From the NCBI GenBank assembly GCA_937903155.1, contig CALCZU010000120.1, positions 1 through 64,000 of the forward strand: DNA of 64,000 nt. Direction: 5' to 3'. The stretch comes from an uncultured Bdellovibrionales bacterium. Lineage in GTDB: Bacteria; Bdellovibrionota; FAC87; UBA2466. Below the pieces are notes generated by a model. That model worked only from the letters and a program-made list of their open reading frames with translations. It ran no database searches and had not been told where the DNA came from. The translations under genes were made by a program, and so were the position numbers. Shown in pieces: positions 1 through 8,767 of the stretch. Position 1 is the stretch's first letter; the number at the start of each line of letters is the position of its first letter.

Positions 1-356
1 ACGAAGGTAGGATTCACGATTCATTTGTGAATTTTGGAGAAGAGAAGAATTCTACCTTCTCTCGTTTAATTTATTCATCTAAGAATTCGCTGTGCGAAAT
101 CGACAAAAAGACATTGTCCCAATGATCCTAGCTATTAAGTGATCGGTGATGAACCAATAGTTTAATAGCTGAAGTCCTGTAGCCTATTCAGCATTCTCTC
201 ACGCTGCGGCGAGATTGCTTCGTCGCTTCGCTCCTCGCAACGACGGGGTTTTGCGACTTTTGTTTAGAAACTGGAGAAGGATACGGATTAATAATTATAC
301 GACAATCAGTCTTTCTTCAGAACAAAATACAAAAAAACACATAGTGGAAGGGGGGA
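1..356. other. Intergenic region with nested inverted repeats
   Basis: No convincing gene or tRNA is seen before the icmF stop. The first 60 bases hold nested inverted repeats: GAAGGTAG (3-10) pairs with CTACCTTC (52-59), and ATTCAC (12-17) pairs with GTGAAT (27-32). They could form a hairpin or the 3' end of an RNA entering from outside the window. Positions 211-245 carry a dispersed repeat listed separately. The rest is A/T-rich and featureless. Confidence 0.5.
211..245 (+). repeat. Dispersed REP-like repeat, copy 1 (longest)
   Basis: The 25-base core at 221-245 begins CGTCGCTTCGCTCCTCGC and ends AACGACG. It recurs exactly at 14168-14192 and, inverted, at 49757-49781. This copy extends leftwards by GAGATTGCTT. 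The ends CGTCG/CGACG are complementary, so the unit can fold. All three copies are intergenic. From memory, closely similar sequences occur widely in unrelated bacterial genomes as intergenic repeats. Confidence 0.8.
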
Positions 357-3300
357 TCAGACTCCGCGTCTATACATTCCGCCGGTTTCGTAAAGGGCTT
401 GGCTCATTTGGCCGAGAGAGCAGTAGCGAGAGACTTCCATGAGTGTTTCGAAGATGTTTTTGTTCTCGCGGGCTGCTTTTTTGAGCTTTTCGAGCATTGC
501 GGGGGCAGTCTTCTCGTTCCGCTTTTGAAAGGCTCTGAGCTTTGTAATTTGCTCGTCTTTCTCTTCGTAGCTCGCGCGTGTCAGTTCTTGCGCGGGCATT
601 TCATTCGCATCTGCACCTGTTGGGCTTTCGAAAGTGTTTACGCCGATAATGGGAAATTCGCCGGAGTGTTTTAACGTTTCGTAGTAGAGCGATTCTTCTT
701 GGATCTTCGAGCGCTGGTAATGCGTTTCCATTGCGCCTAAGACGCCTCCGCGTTGAGAAATTCTCTCAAACTCGGTCAGGACCGCTTCCTCGACAAGGTC
801 TGTTAGTTCTTCAATGAAAAAACTTCCTTGGAGTGGATTTTCATTCTTCGACCAACCCAGCTCTTTGGAAATAATCAATTGGATGGCTAAAGCGCGTCTT
901 ACGCTCTCAGCCGTTGGCGTTGTAATCGCTTCATCATACGCATTTGTGTGAAGTGAGTTACAGTTGTCGAAAACGGCGATTAAAGCCTGAAGGGTTGTTC
1001 GTATGTCATTGAAGGAAATCTCTTGGGCATGGAGTGAACGGCCTGACGTCTGAATATGATACTTCAACTTCTGACTGCGATCGTTGGCTTGATAGCGGTC
1101 TCGCATTGCAATCGCCCAAATTCGTCTCGCGACTCTGCCGATGACGGTATATTCAGGATCTAATCCATTGGAGAAAAAGAAACTGAAATTCGCTGCGAAG
1201 TCGTCGATTTTCATCCCTCGTGAGAGATAATATTCGGCGTAGGTAAATCCATTCGCAAGTGTGAGTGCTAGCTGAGTGATCGGGTTCGCGCCCGCTTCTG
1301 CAATATGGTAACCCGAAATGCTGACCGAGTAGTAATTTCGAATTTCATTTTGGATAAAATAGGATTGGATATCTCCCATCATTTTGATCGCAAATTCAGT
1401 CGAGAAAATGCAAGTGTTCTGAGCTTGGTCTTCTTTCAAGATATCCGCCTGCACGGTGCCACGCACTTTTTTAAGCGTGTCTTTTTGAATCGACTGGATT
1501 TCTTCGGGGGTCGCTTTGCGCTTGGAAGAAGCTTCAAAACGATCGACGGCTTGATCGATTGCAGTATTAAAATAGAAAGCGAGGATCATCGGAGCGGGGC
1601 CGTTAATCGTCATTGAGACCGAAACATCCGTGTCGGTTAAATCAAAGCCGCTATAAAGCGTTTTCATGTCATCTAAAGTACAGATGCTGACGCCACTCTC
1701 ACCGATTTTGCCGTAGATATCGGGACGTTTATCGGGATCTTGTCCGTATAAAGTCACGCTATCAAATGCTGTAGAAAGACGTTTTGCTTTTTCGTGCTTC
1801 GAAAGTAAGTGGAATCGTCGATTGGTTCGAGCGGGTGTGCCTTCTCCCGCAAACTGTCGAGCAGGGAGTTCTTCGTGCCGTTTAAAGGGAAACACTCCGC
1901 CGGTGAATGGAAAAAAACCAGGCAGATTTTCGCGACGGAGAAATCGGAAAAAATCTTTCTGAGACGTAAATTTCGGCGGCACGACTCGACGGATCTTCGT
2001 TTGACTCAAACTATCGACGGTGAGGCTCACTGTGTGTTCTTTGTCTCGAACCTTGTAATGATAAACGTCGCCTGTGTAGTCTTTTTGAATCGTTTCTTTT
2101 TGGTTTAAAATCTCTTTGGATTCCGGTTTTAAGAGCTTATCCAAAGACAGAATCTGCTTTTGAATTTCTTGTTTGGTGGAATCCGAGAGTGCCTCTTTTG
2201 AAACCTTTCCAAGTGCGTCGATTCTATCGACGATTTCGGATTCGGACTCGGTTGTTTTGTGGTAACTGCGGACGGTTTGGCAGATATCTGAAAGATACTG
2301 AATGCGATCTTTTGGGACGATAGAAAGTGTGGTCAGCCGGTCGGGATCAAAACCTTCGTTCAGACTCTGTCTTTTAAACTTTTCGCCTTTGATTTTTAAA
2401 AGGTGGCTAAAGACCGCGTCGACGCCCGGATCCGCAAAGCGTGAAGCAACCGTCCCGAAGACCGGATAAAGTTTACTGTCTAATTTTTCAAACTCGCGGT
2501 GGTTGCGACGGAATTGTTTTCGCACATCCGTGAGTGCATCCTGGCTTCCGCGTTTTTCAAATTTATTGATGACCACAAGATCCGCGTAGTCGAGCATGTT
2601 GATCTTTTCGAGCTGGGTGGGGGCTCCAAACTCTGCTGTCATCACATAGAGATTAATTCCGCCCATTTCGACGATACTCGTATCCGATTGCCCGATTCCG
2701 CCCGTTTCGACAAAAATCCAGTCGAAATTCGAACGGCGTAAAACTTCCACGGCATCCAACGTCGCGCGACTAATCGAACTATTATCCTGACGAGTCGCAA
2801 GCGATCGCATAAAGGTTCGCGGGCTTGAAAGCGAATTCATTCGGAGTCTATCGCCTAAAAGCGCTCCGCCCGTTTTTCGATGGGTCGGATCAATTGCAAG
2901 AAATGCGACGGTTGACGTTTTATCGTGTTCTAGAATTCGTAAAATGAGTTCATCGGTGAGACTCGACTTTCCAGCACCTCCGGTGCCCGTAATCCCGATG
3001 ACCGTTCCGGAAGTTGGAAGCGGCATTAAATATTTCTTAAACTGGTCGTAATCTTCGTTTTTTTCGGTGATTTCAAGAAGACTTAAACTTTGAGGAAGGG
3101 CTTCTCGGTCTTTGGAGAAATTTTGAATCGTTTTCCAATCGGCTTTGGGAGGATGCACCGAGCTTGCAGTCGCAATCATGTCATCGATAATCCCTTGAAG
3201 GCCTAATTGGCGGCCATCTTGGGGAGAATAGATTTTTTTTACACCATATTTTTCAAGATCCGCAATTTCGTCGGGAGTGATTGTTCCGCCCCCTCCGCCA

Positions 3301-3614
3301 AAGACCGAAATGTGACTCGCATTTTTTTCTTTGAGCAGATCAATGACGTACTTAAAAAACTCAACGTGGCCACCCTGATAGGAGCTGATGGCGATGCCGT
3401 TGGCATCTTCCTGAAGAGCCGCATTGACGATATCTAAAGCCGAGCGGTTATGGCCTAGGTGGATAACCTCAACCCCGCTGCTCTGAAGGATGCGTCGCAT
3501 TATATTGATAGAGGCATCGTGGCCGTCGAAGAGAGAGCTCGAGGTCACAAAACGTAAGGGTTTTTTCAAATCTCTATCTATTTGCTTCAACGGTAAATTC
3601 GGGGTTTCTTTCAT
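357..3614 (-). CDS. icmF: Fused isobutyryl-CoA mutase (IcmF)
   Basis: Adenosylcobalamin-dependent mutase fused to its G-protein chaperone, interconverting isobutyryl-CoA and n-butyryl-CoA. Domain order is IcmF-type: B12-binding domain (about 20-150, DGHD motif), MeaB-like GTPase (Walker A GGAGKSS near 210, NKFE), then the mutase TIM barrel (about 540-1085, SISGYH). Two substrate-site residues separate this from methylmalonyl-CoA mutase: the Tyr of RQYAG is Phe588 (RQFAGEG), and the Arg before NTYIY is Gln732 (AQNTCIF). Their 144-residue spacing matches that recalled for characterised IcmF. The ATG at 3614 is chosen because GAGG lies 7 bases upstream; an upstream in-frame start at 3653 would overlap rnd. 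The product is 1085 aa, normal for the family. Confidence 0.93.
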   Translation of the reverse strand: MKETPNLPLKQIDRDLKKPLRFVTSSSLFDGHDASINIMRRILQSSGVEVIHLGHNRSALDIVNAALQEDANGIAISSYQGGHVEFFKYVIDLLKEKNASHISVFGGGGGTITPDEIADLEKYGVKKIYSPQDGRQLGLQGIIDDMIATASSVHPPKADWKTIQNFSKDREALPQSLSLLEITEKNEDYDQFKKYLMPLPTSGTVIGITGTGGAGKSSLTDELILRILEHDKTSTVAFLAIDPTHRKTGGALLGDRLRMNSLSSPRTFMRSLATRQDNSSISRATLDAVEVLRRSNFDWIFVETGGIGQSDTSIVEMGGINLYVMTAEFGAPTQLEKINMLDYADLVVINKFEKRGSQDALTDVRKQFRRNHREFEKLDSKLYPVFGTVASRFADPGVDAVFSHLLKIKGEKFKRQSLNEGFDPDRLTTLSIVPKDRIQYLSDICQTVRSYHKTTESESEIVDRIDALGKVSKEALSDSTKQEIQKQILSLDKLLKPESKEILNQKETIQKDYTGDVYHYKVRDKEHTVSLTVDSLSQTKIRRVVPPKFTSQKDFFRFLRRENLPGFFPFTGGVFPFKRHEELPARQFAGEGTPARTNRRFHLLSKHEKAKRLSTAFDSVTLYGQDPDKRPDIYGKIGESGVSICTLDDMKTLYSGFDLTDTDVSVSMTINGPAPMILAFYFNTAIDQAVDRFEASSKRKATPEEIQSIQKDTLKKVRGTVQADILKEDQAQNTCIFSTEFAIKMMGDIQSYFIQNEIRNYYSVSISGYHIAEAGANPITQLALTLANGFTYAEYYLSRGMKIDDFAANFSFFFSNGLDPEYTVIGRVARRIWAIAMRDRYQANDRSQKLKYHIQTSGRSLHAQEISFNDIRTTLQALIAVFDNCNSLHTNAYDEAITTPTAESVRRALAIQLIISKELGWSKNENPLQGSFFIEELTDLVEEAVLTEFERISQRGGVLGAMETHYQRSKIQEESLYYETLKHSGEFPIIGVNTFESPTGADANEMPAQELTRASYEEKDEQITKLRAFQKRNEKTAPAMLEKLKKAARENKNIFETLMEVSRYCSLGQMSQALYETGGMYRRGV

Positions 3615-3644
3615 AGGATATTCCTCTATATAATTTAAGCTGAA

Positions 3645-4817
3645 ATGAAGCAAATTCCAAAACTTGTTATTGAAAAAGAAGAGTTAACGCAGATCGTTGA
3701 AAAACTCGCCCAATGTGACCTGATCGGTCTCGATACTGAGTTCATTCGAGAATCAACTTTTTATCCCAAGATTGCGTTGATCCAAATAGCCACTCGCACC
3801 GAGGTCTTTTTACTGGACCCGCTCGCTTTCGAGAAAGAGGACCTTGAAGACCTCTTTAAAGTGCTGGCCGATCCTAAAATTCTAAAAGTAATTCACGCGG
3901 CCTATGCCGATCAAGAATGCTTTTATTGGGAGTACGGAGTGACCGTAGCGCCTGTTCTCGATACCGCGGTTGCAGCAGCCATGCTTGGGATGGGCGATAA
4001 CATCGGGCTTTCAAAGCTCTTAAAAGACGTTTTACATGTCAATCTGCCTAAGGGAAGGGCGCGGGCGAAGTGGCTTGCAAGGCCGCTTTCGAGCGAACTC
4101 TTAGAGTATGCTGTGAAAGACGTCGATCATTTGGTCGAACTCTCTGAAAAGCTTATTGATAAACTCAACAAAAAAAATCGATTTGACTGGGCGGTTCAAA
4201 AAAGTTTTGTCGATCCTTCGGAATGGGATGAAGATCCGGAAGTTATGGCAAAGCGAATCACCCGCAACTCTCACCTAGATGCCCGTGGGCGTGGCGCTTT
4301 TGTGGAACTAATGATTTGGCGAGAAGGTAAAGCGCGCGACATCAATCTGCCGAGAAATTGGATCGCATCGAACGAAACGCTGCTTGCGCTCGCAAAATCA
4401 AAACCCACGACGATTGAAGATTTGCATTCCTTTCGCGGACTTTCTAAAAAAGAAGTCGAAAAAAGCGGACAAGAAATCATCAAAAGAATTGTCGCGGGCT
4501 CGGAAAAGCCGGTCGAAGTCAAAAAACACGCGCCGGAAAAGACGGTTAAAAACGAAAGTGCGAAAATTGCGCTCCTTCAAGCCTTTGTTCAGTTAAAGGC
4601 TGAAGAAATTGGAATTGCCGCACGCATGCTTTTAACTCAAGACAAAGCCGCAAGCCTTTTACGAAACTCTGATGGCGGTAAAAAGCATTGGTCGAAATTA
4701 GGCATTCTCGATGCATCGAGCGAAGACATGATAGGCGGCGATCTCGAAGATCTGATTGCCGGAAAAATCGTTTTGAAATTTGAAAACGGCGAAATTAACG
4801 TTTCGAGAATCGACTGA
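3645..4817 (+). CDS. rnd: Ribonuclease D
   Basis: 3'-5' exoribonuclease acting in tRNA and stable RNA 3' maturation. The DEDDy catalytic set is visible: D30 and E32 (LDTEF), D89 (AAYADQE), and Y155/D159 (YAVKD). An HRDC domain follows at about 215-290, then a second helical region to the end. The 390 aa compare with about 375 aa for E. coli Rnd. It is divergent from icmF with 30 bases between starts. No Shine-Dalgarno is evident, and a TATAAT (3629-3634) lies only 10 bases before the ATG, so the leader would be very short. Its 3' end overlaps the convergent small gene by 23 bases. Confidence 0.93.
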   Translation: MKQIPKLVIEKEELTQIVEKLAQCDLIGLDTEFIRESTFYPKIALIQIATRTEVFLLDPLAFEKEDLEDLFKVLADPKILKVIHAAYADQECFYWEYGVTVAPVLDTAVAAAMLGMGDNIGLSKLLKDVLHVNLPKGRARAKWLARPLSSELLEYAVKDVDHLVELSEKLIDKLNKKNRFDWAVQKSFVDPSEWDEDPEVMAKRITRNSHLDARGRGAFVELMIWREGKARDINLPRNWIASNETLLALAKSKPTTIEDLHSFRGLSKKEVEKSGQEIIKRIVAGSEKPVEVKKHAPEKTVKNESAKIALLQAFVQLKAEEIGIAARMLLTQDKAASLLRNSDGGKKHWSKLGILDASSEDMIGGDLEDLIAGKIVLKFENGEINVSRID

Positions 4818-5067
4818 AGTCCACAGAAGGTCGATTCGTCTGAAAGTAGCAAGTTTGACTACAATCAATCGGATCTTCAGACAGATTCAAACAGCTTTCT
4901 AGGCAGCTAAACCGTTGGCAACTCTTCGAGCCACCGGGCGAGCAAATCCGCACATCTTCCATTTTTTCTTCTAATTGTTCTAAAGATGTAACCGGGGTAT
5001 CTGCAAATGTGTGTAGGGGGAGTATCAACAAAACTAAAAGCGACAGTTTTTTACAGACGTTCAGCAT
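4795..5067 (-). CDS. Small secreted cysteine-rich protein
   Basis: A 90-aa protein of unknown function. It has a clear signal peptide (residues 1-22, ending HTFA-D) and a mature part of about 68 aa with seven cysteines, including CQRFSCLESC and DCSQTC, suggesting disulphide bonds outside the cytoplasm. A perfect AAGGAG lies 5 bases before the ATG, which argues strongly that it is real. A possible -10 (TATACT on the minus strand, 5105-5110) lies about 40 bases upstream, with no good -35. It overlaps the end of rnd tail to tail. I recognise no family. Confidence 0.7.
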   Translation of the reverse strand: MLNVCKKLSLLVLLILPLHTFADTPVTSLEQLEEKMEDVRICSPGGSKSCQRFSCLESCLNLSEDPIDCSQTCYFQTNRPSVDFSRFSKR

Positions 5068-5163
5068 AAAGACTCCTTGGAATTGGGGTCGTTCTTACAC
5101 TTTTAGTATACAAATGAAATGTGATGGAAATATGTTGATTGTTTCGTTTGTGAAATCAGCGTT

Positions 5164-5235
5164 TTAGCTGGAATATTCAACCCGAATTGTGATCCCAAGC
5201 ATTTTCAGAAGTTCTTCGTATCTTTCGTCAGTCAT
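5164..5235 (-). CDS. Possible 23-residue ORF with strong RBS
   Basis: A tiny ORF encoding 23 residues (starting MTDERYEELLKMLGI), amphipathic and acidic at the N-terminus. GGAGG lies 5 bases before the ATG, an excellent Shine-Dalgarno. It lies between two minus-strand genes and is too short for most gene finders. It could be a real microprotein, a leader peptide, or the remaining start of a decayed gene. Nothing beyond the ORF and its RBS supports it. Confidence 0.35.
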   Translation of the reverse strand: MTDERYEELLKMLGITIRVEYSS

Positions 5236-5292
5236 TTGCGCCTCCCTCTCGCTAAGAGACGCGAGATTAAGAGGCAAAAAGGCTCATTTATT

Positions 5293-6000
5293 TTACTTCC
5301 AATTCATTTTCTGGAGTTGGTGATCGGGAAGGTCATCGATGTAGTGCGCATTCATGGGGCGGCCACACATTCCCACCGCAAAACCGAGAGGTTTTCGCAT
5401 GGGCTTGGTTTTGAATATGAAGTCCCAACGGAGTTCGGTCTCAGTTTTTAACTCACTACAAGCCGCAGGGAAGACTTTTTTATCTAGGAAATGGAGATAG
5501 CGAAAAGGCCACGCGGCTCTTCTTTGATCCGAACGGATCTCCTCAGTCATTTCTTTGACCAAGATATCTCGCATCGATTGAACCGGTGTGGTGGGTTCTA
5601 AAACCGAAACTTGCCAAACGCTGAAAATATACGCAAGCTCCAACGCCTTACAGAGATTTTCGTCTGAAATATTTGAGATCCGTTCTTCCCAGGCGTTCTT
5701 TTCTTCCGCGTTCCAAGTTTTGAAGTCCCAACTGTCAAAAGGGCGCGTGGCTTTAATATCGTAAAAAGCAAACGCTGCTTTTAACGGTTCTACAATTTCG
5801 TTGAGGAGTCTGCGTTGTCCTTCGCAGACGGTCTCTTGGTTTCTTCCGTAAACACAAGTTTGTTCCTCTCTTTCGAGAAACAATCGCAGCGAGTGGATTT
5901 CGCCATTGGGATCTTCTGGAAGAACTGGTCCTCTCGGAGGCAGAGCTGCCAGAAGAAAGGTGAGAGGCAAAAACAGCGTTGCAAATAGAATAGCCTGCAT
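5293..6000 (-). CDS. Secreted protein of unknown function
   Basis: A 235-aa protein with a signal peptide (about 1-19, leucine-rich). The mature part is acidic and aromatic with scattered cysteines (about 49, 59, 117, 181, 213), consistent with a periplasmic or surface location. No family is recognised. It starts 39 bases after ligA on the same strand, so it is probably the distal gene of the ald-glycosyltransferase-ligA transcript. Its RBS is weak (GAAAG next to the ATG). Confidence 0.65.
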   Translation of the reverse strand: MQAILFATLFLPLTFLLAALPPRGPVLPEDPNGEIHSLRLFLEREEQTCVYGRNQETVCEGQRRLLNEIVEPLKAAFAFYDIKATRPFDSWDFKTWNAEEKNAWEERISNISDENLCKALELAYIFSVWQVSVLEPTTPVQSMRDILVKEMTEEIRSDQRRAAWPFRYLHFLDKKVFPAACSELKTETELRWDFIFKTKPMRKPLGFAVGMCGRPMNAHYIDDLPDHQLQKMNWK

Positions 6001-6039
6001 CTTTCATGCGATAGCATGGGGTATTTTTAATGAAAATAT

Positions 6040-8049
6040 TTACTTCTCGGTACTTCGGATAAGCTTTAACAGTTCGTCTTCACTTAGAAGAGGCACTCCC
6101 AGGTCTTGAGCCTTTTTAAGCTTGGAACCAGCGTCCGCGCCCACGACCAAATAGTCTGTGTTTTTTGAGACACTGCTTGAAACCTTTCCGCCATTTTGTC
6201 GAATCAGATCGGCCGCTCCGTCTCTCGAAAGAGTCGGAAGCGTCCCCGTAATGACGAGCGTTTTTCCGGAGAAAAGACTCGATCGGCTTTCCGAGGCTTG
6301 CAGCGCTGTAGGTTCGACGCCGTTTTTTCGGAGGCGTTTGATTTCCTCTTGGTTTTTCGGATCGTTTAAAAACTCCGCTAAAGAGCGCGCGATTCGTTCA
6401 CCCACTTCTTCCACTTTTGTCAAATCTTCCTCGGTCGCTTTTAAAAAGGCATCGAGGGTTCCAAAATGGATGGCTAAGAGTTCTGCCGTTCGTTCTCCGA
6501 CAAAGCGAATGCCCAGAGCGTAGATGAATCTATCTAAAGTTACTTCACGGCTCTTTTGAATGCTTGTTGTGAGCTTCTTCGCAAGCTTTTCACCTTGGCG
6601 TTCCAGTTTTAAAAAATCGGACTCTTCTAAAAGATATAAATCGGAAAAATGTTGAATCAGCTTCGCTTCTAAAAGCTGTTCTATCCATTTATCCCCAAGA
6701 CCATCAATATTCATCGCGCGCTTACTTGCGAAGTGCTTCAAAGATTCTGCCATCCGGGCAGGGCAGGCCATATTGTGGCAGCGGTGTGCGGCTTCTTCGG
6801 GATCTTTGACGATGGGACCACTACAGCTCGGACACTTTTTAGGAAAACTAATTTCTTTTTCTTTTCCGGTCCGTTTTTCAGTAATAACGCTTTGAAGATT
6901 AGGGATCACATCGCCCGCACGCTTGACGACAACCGAATCTCCGATTTTTAAATCCAATTCCCGAATCTGATCTTCGTTATGAATGCTCGCACGTTTGACT
7001 TCAACCCCACCAATCCAAACCGGATCTAAAACTGCGACGGGAGTGATGGCACCCGTTCTTCCCACCTGGAAAAGAACATCCTGTAATTTAGAAATGCCTT
7101 CTTGCGCTTTAAACTTATAAGCGACGGCAAATCGAGGAGCTCGAGCCACATAGCCAAGCTCTCTTTGCTGACGATAATCGTCGATTTTTAAAACAATCCC
7201 ATCGATTTCGTATTCCAGACTGTTTCTGGTACGGTCGAGCGTTTCATAAAACTGAGCGACATCCTCAGCACTATGAAGCGCTTTGCGGAGCGCATTCGTC
7301 TTCAAACCCACCGTTTGTAAATAACTTAAAAGTTCAGAGTGCGACTTGACTTGAATGTCATCGGAAAGCGTTCCGACCCCATGGCAGAAAAGATCCAATT
7401 TACGAGAGGCTGCAACCTTTGGATCGAGCTGTCGAATGGAACCTGCGGCCGCGTTTCTCGGATTGGCAAAAAGTGGCTCGCCGATTTTTTCGCGTTCGAT
7501 ATTGATCTTCTCAAAGTCGGATTTCATCAAAATGATTTCACCACGAACTTCCAAGAGTTCGGGGGGCTTGCCCCGTAGAACGAGTGGGACCGAACGGATC
7601 GTTTTAACATTTTCGGTGACGTCTTCGCCTGTTTCTCCGTCGCCTCGGGTGGCGGCAATGACAAGCCGTCCTTTTTCGTAAACGAGTTCGACGGCTAGCC
7701 CGTCAAACTTTGGCTCGCCGATGAGGGTAAATTTCTCTCCTAGGCCTTTCTCACACCGTTCGTAGAAATCATTGAACTCTTCAGCGGAATAAACGTTCTG
7801 CAAGCTCAACATCATTTGGCGATGTTTATACTTTCTAAATTTATTCAAAGGCATCCCGCCGACTTTTTGGGTTGGCGAAAGCGCATCAAAAAATTCGGGA
7901 TGTTCGGCTTCTAGTTTTTCGAGTTCTTTAAAAGTTTTGTCATATTTTTCATCTGAGATTACCGGGGCATCGAGCACATAATACCGATAAGCGTGGTCTT
8001 CTAACGCTTCTCTGAGTTTTTTGATTTGGTTAAAGACTTTTTGATCCAT
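6040..8049 (-). CDS. ligA: NAD-dependent DNA ligase LigA
   Basis: Seals nicks during replication and repair using NAD+. At 669 aa it is nearly the length of E. coli LigA (671). Visible parts are the Ia/adenylation region with catalytic Lys114 (EPKFDG), the OB fold, a four-Cys zinc finger (CPSC...CHNMAC near 400-425), helix-hairpin-helix repeats, and a C-terminal BRCT domain (about 590-669). It starts 9 bases after the glycosyltransferase stop, so the genes are likely co-transcribed. Confidence 0.97.
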   Translation of the reverse strand: MDQKVFNQIKKLREALEDHAYRYYVLDAPVISDEKYDKTFKELEKLEAEHPEFFDALSPTQKVGGMPLNKFRKYKHRQMMLSLQNVYSAEEFNDFYERCEKGLGEKFTLIGEPKFDGLAVELVYEKGRLVIAATRGDGETGEDVTENVKTIRSVPLVLRGKPPELLEVRGEIILMKSDFEKINIEREKIGEPLFANPRNAAAGSIRQLDPKVAASRKLDLFCHGVGTLSDDIQVKSHSELLSYLQTVGLKTNALRKALHSAEDVAQFYETLDRTRNSLEYEIDGIVLKIDDYRQQRELGYVARAPRFAVAYKFKAQEGISKLQDVLFQVGRTGAITPVAVLDPVWIGGVEVKRASIHNEDQIRELDLKIGDSVVVKRAGDVIPNLQSVITEKRTGKEKEISFPKKCPSCSGPIVKDPEEAAHRCHNMACPARMAESLKHFASKRAMNIDGLGDKWIEQLLEAKLIQHFSDLYLLEESDFLKLERQGEKLAKKLTTSIQKSREVTLDRFIYALGIRFVGERTAELLAIHFGTLDAFLKATEEDLTKVEEVGERIARSLAEFLNDPKNQEEIKRLRKNGVEPTALQASESRSSLFSGKTLVITGTLPTLSRDGAADLIRQNGGKVSSSVSKNTDYLVVGADAGSKLKKAQDLGVPLLSEDELLKLIRSTEK

Positions 8050-8058
8050 GACAAGATT

Positions 8059-8760
8059 TTAGGAAAAGTCCGAGTTTTTCATCTGGAAGATACGAAATGC
8101 CGCTTCGCGGACGATATCTTTCGACATTTTCGAATAACCGAAACGTCGATTTACAAAAAGGATCGGCACTTCCACGATGGATAAACCTTTTTTAAAAGCG
8201 CGGTACTTTAATTCGACCTGAAAGGCATAGCCTTTCGAGCGAACGGTCTCTAAAGAAAGTTTTTTTAATGCAGAACATTTCCACGCATTAAAACCACCTG
8301 TCATATCGACGATCTGAGTTGAGAGAATAAGCTGTGCATAGACATTTCCCCCGCGACTAATCACCTTCCGAGGCCAAGTCCATCCAGCCGTGCCACCCCC
8401 AGGAACATAGCGCGAACCGACGGCAACATCGTGCTTTGCCAGCGCTTCAAACATGCGCGGAACATCAGACGGCGAATGTGAGAAGTCCGCATCCATTTGC
8501 AGTAAAGCTTCATAACCTTCAGCCATTGCATTTTTAAATGCATGCAAGTAAGCGGGTGCTAAACCCTCTTTTTTCTCGCGCTTAAGAATTCGAACTCTTT
8601 TTTCAGTCTTCGCCATCTCTTCAACGATTTTTCCCGTTCCATCCGGCGAATTATCGTCGACAACCAGAACATCGGCATCCGTGTGTTTCAAGACTTCAGG
8701 CAAAATCTTCCCGATGTTTTCAACTTCGTTGTACGTCGGGATGATAACCAGTTTTTTCAT
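8059..8760 (-). CDS. Polyprenol-phosphate sugar synthase, GT2 family (DPM1-like)
   Basis: Cytoplasmic-face glycosyltransferase that transfers a sugar (mannose or similar) from a nucleotide sugar to polyprenyl phosphate. The GT-A fold starts at residue 3 (IIPTYNEVENI); VVDDNSPDGT and the metal-binding QMDADFSH are typical of dolichol-phosphate-mannose synthase-like GT2 enzymes. The 233-aa length matches the soluble single-domain form without C-terminal membrane helices. It sits 7 bases after ald and 9 before ligA. The sugar donor cannot be told from sequence. Confidence 0.88.
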   Translation of the reverse strand: MKKLVIIPTYNEVENIGKILPEVLKHTDADVLVVDDNSPDGTGKIVEEMAKTEKRVRILKREKKEGLAPAYLHAFKNAMAEGYEALLQMDADFSHSPSDVPRMFEALAKHDVAVGSRYVPGGGTAGWTWPRKVISRGGNVYAQLILSTQIVDMTGGFNAWKCSALKKLSLETVRSKGYAFQVELKYRAFKKGLSIVEVPILFVNRRFGYSKMSKDIVREAAFRIFQMKNSDFS

Positions 8761-8767
8761 GTCTGTT

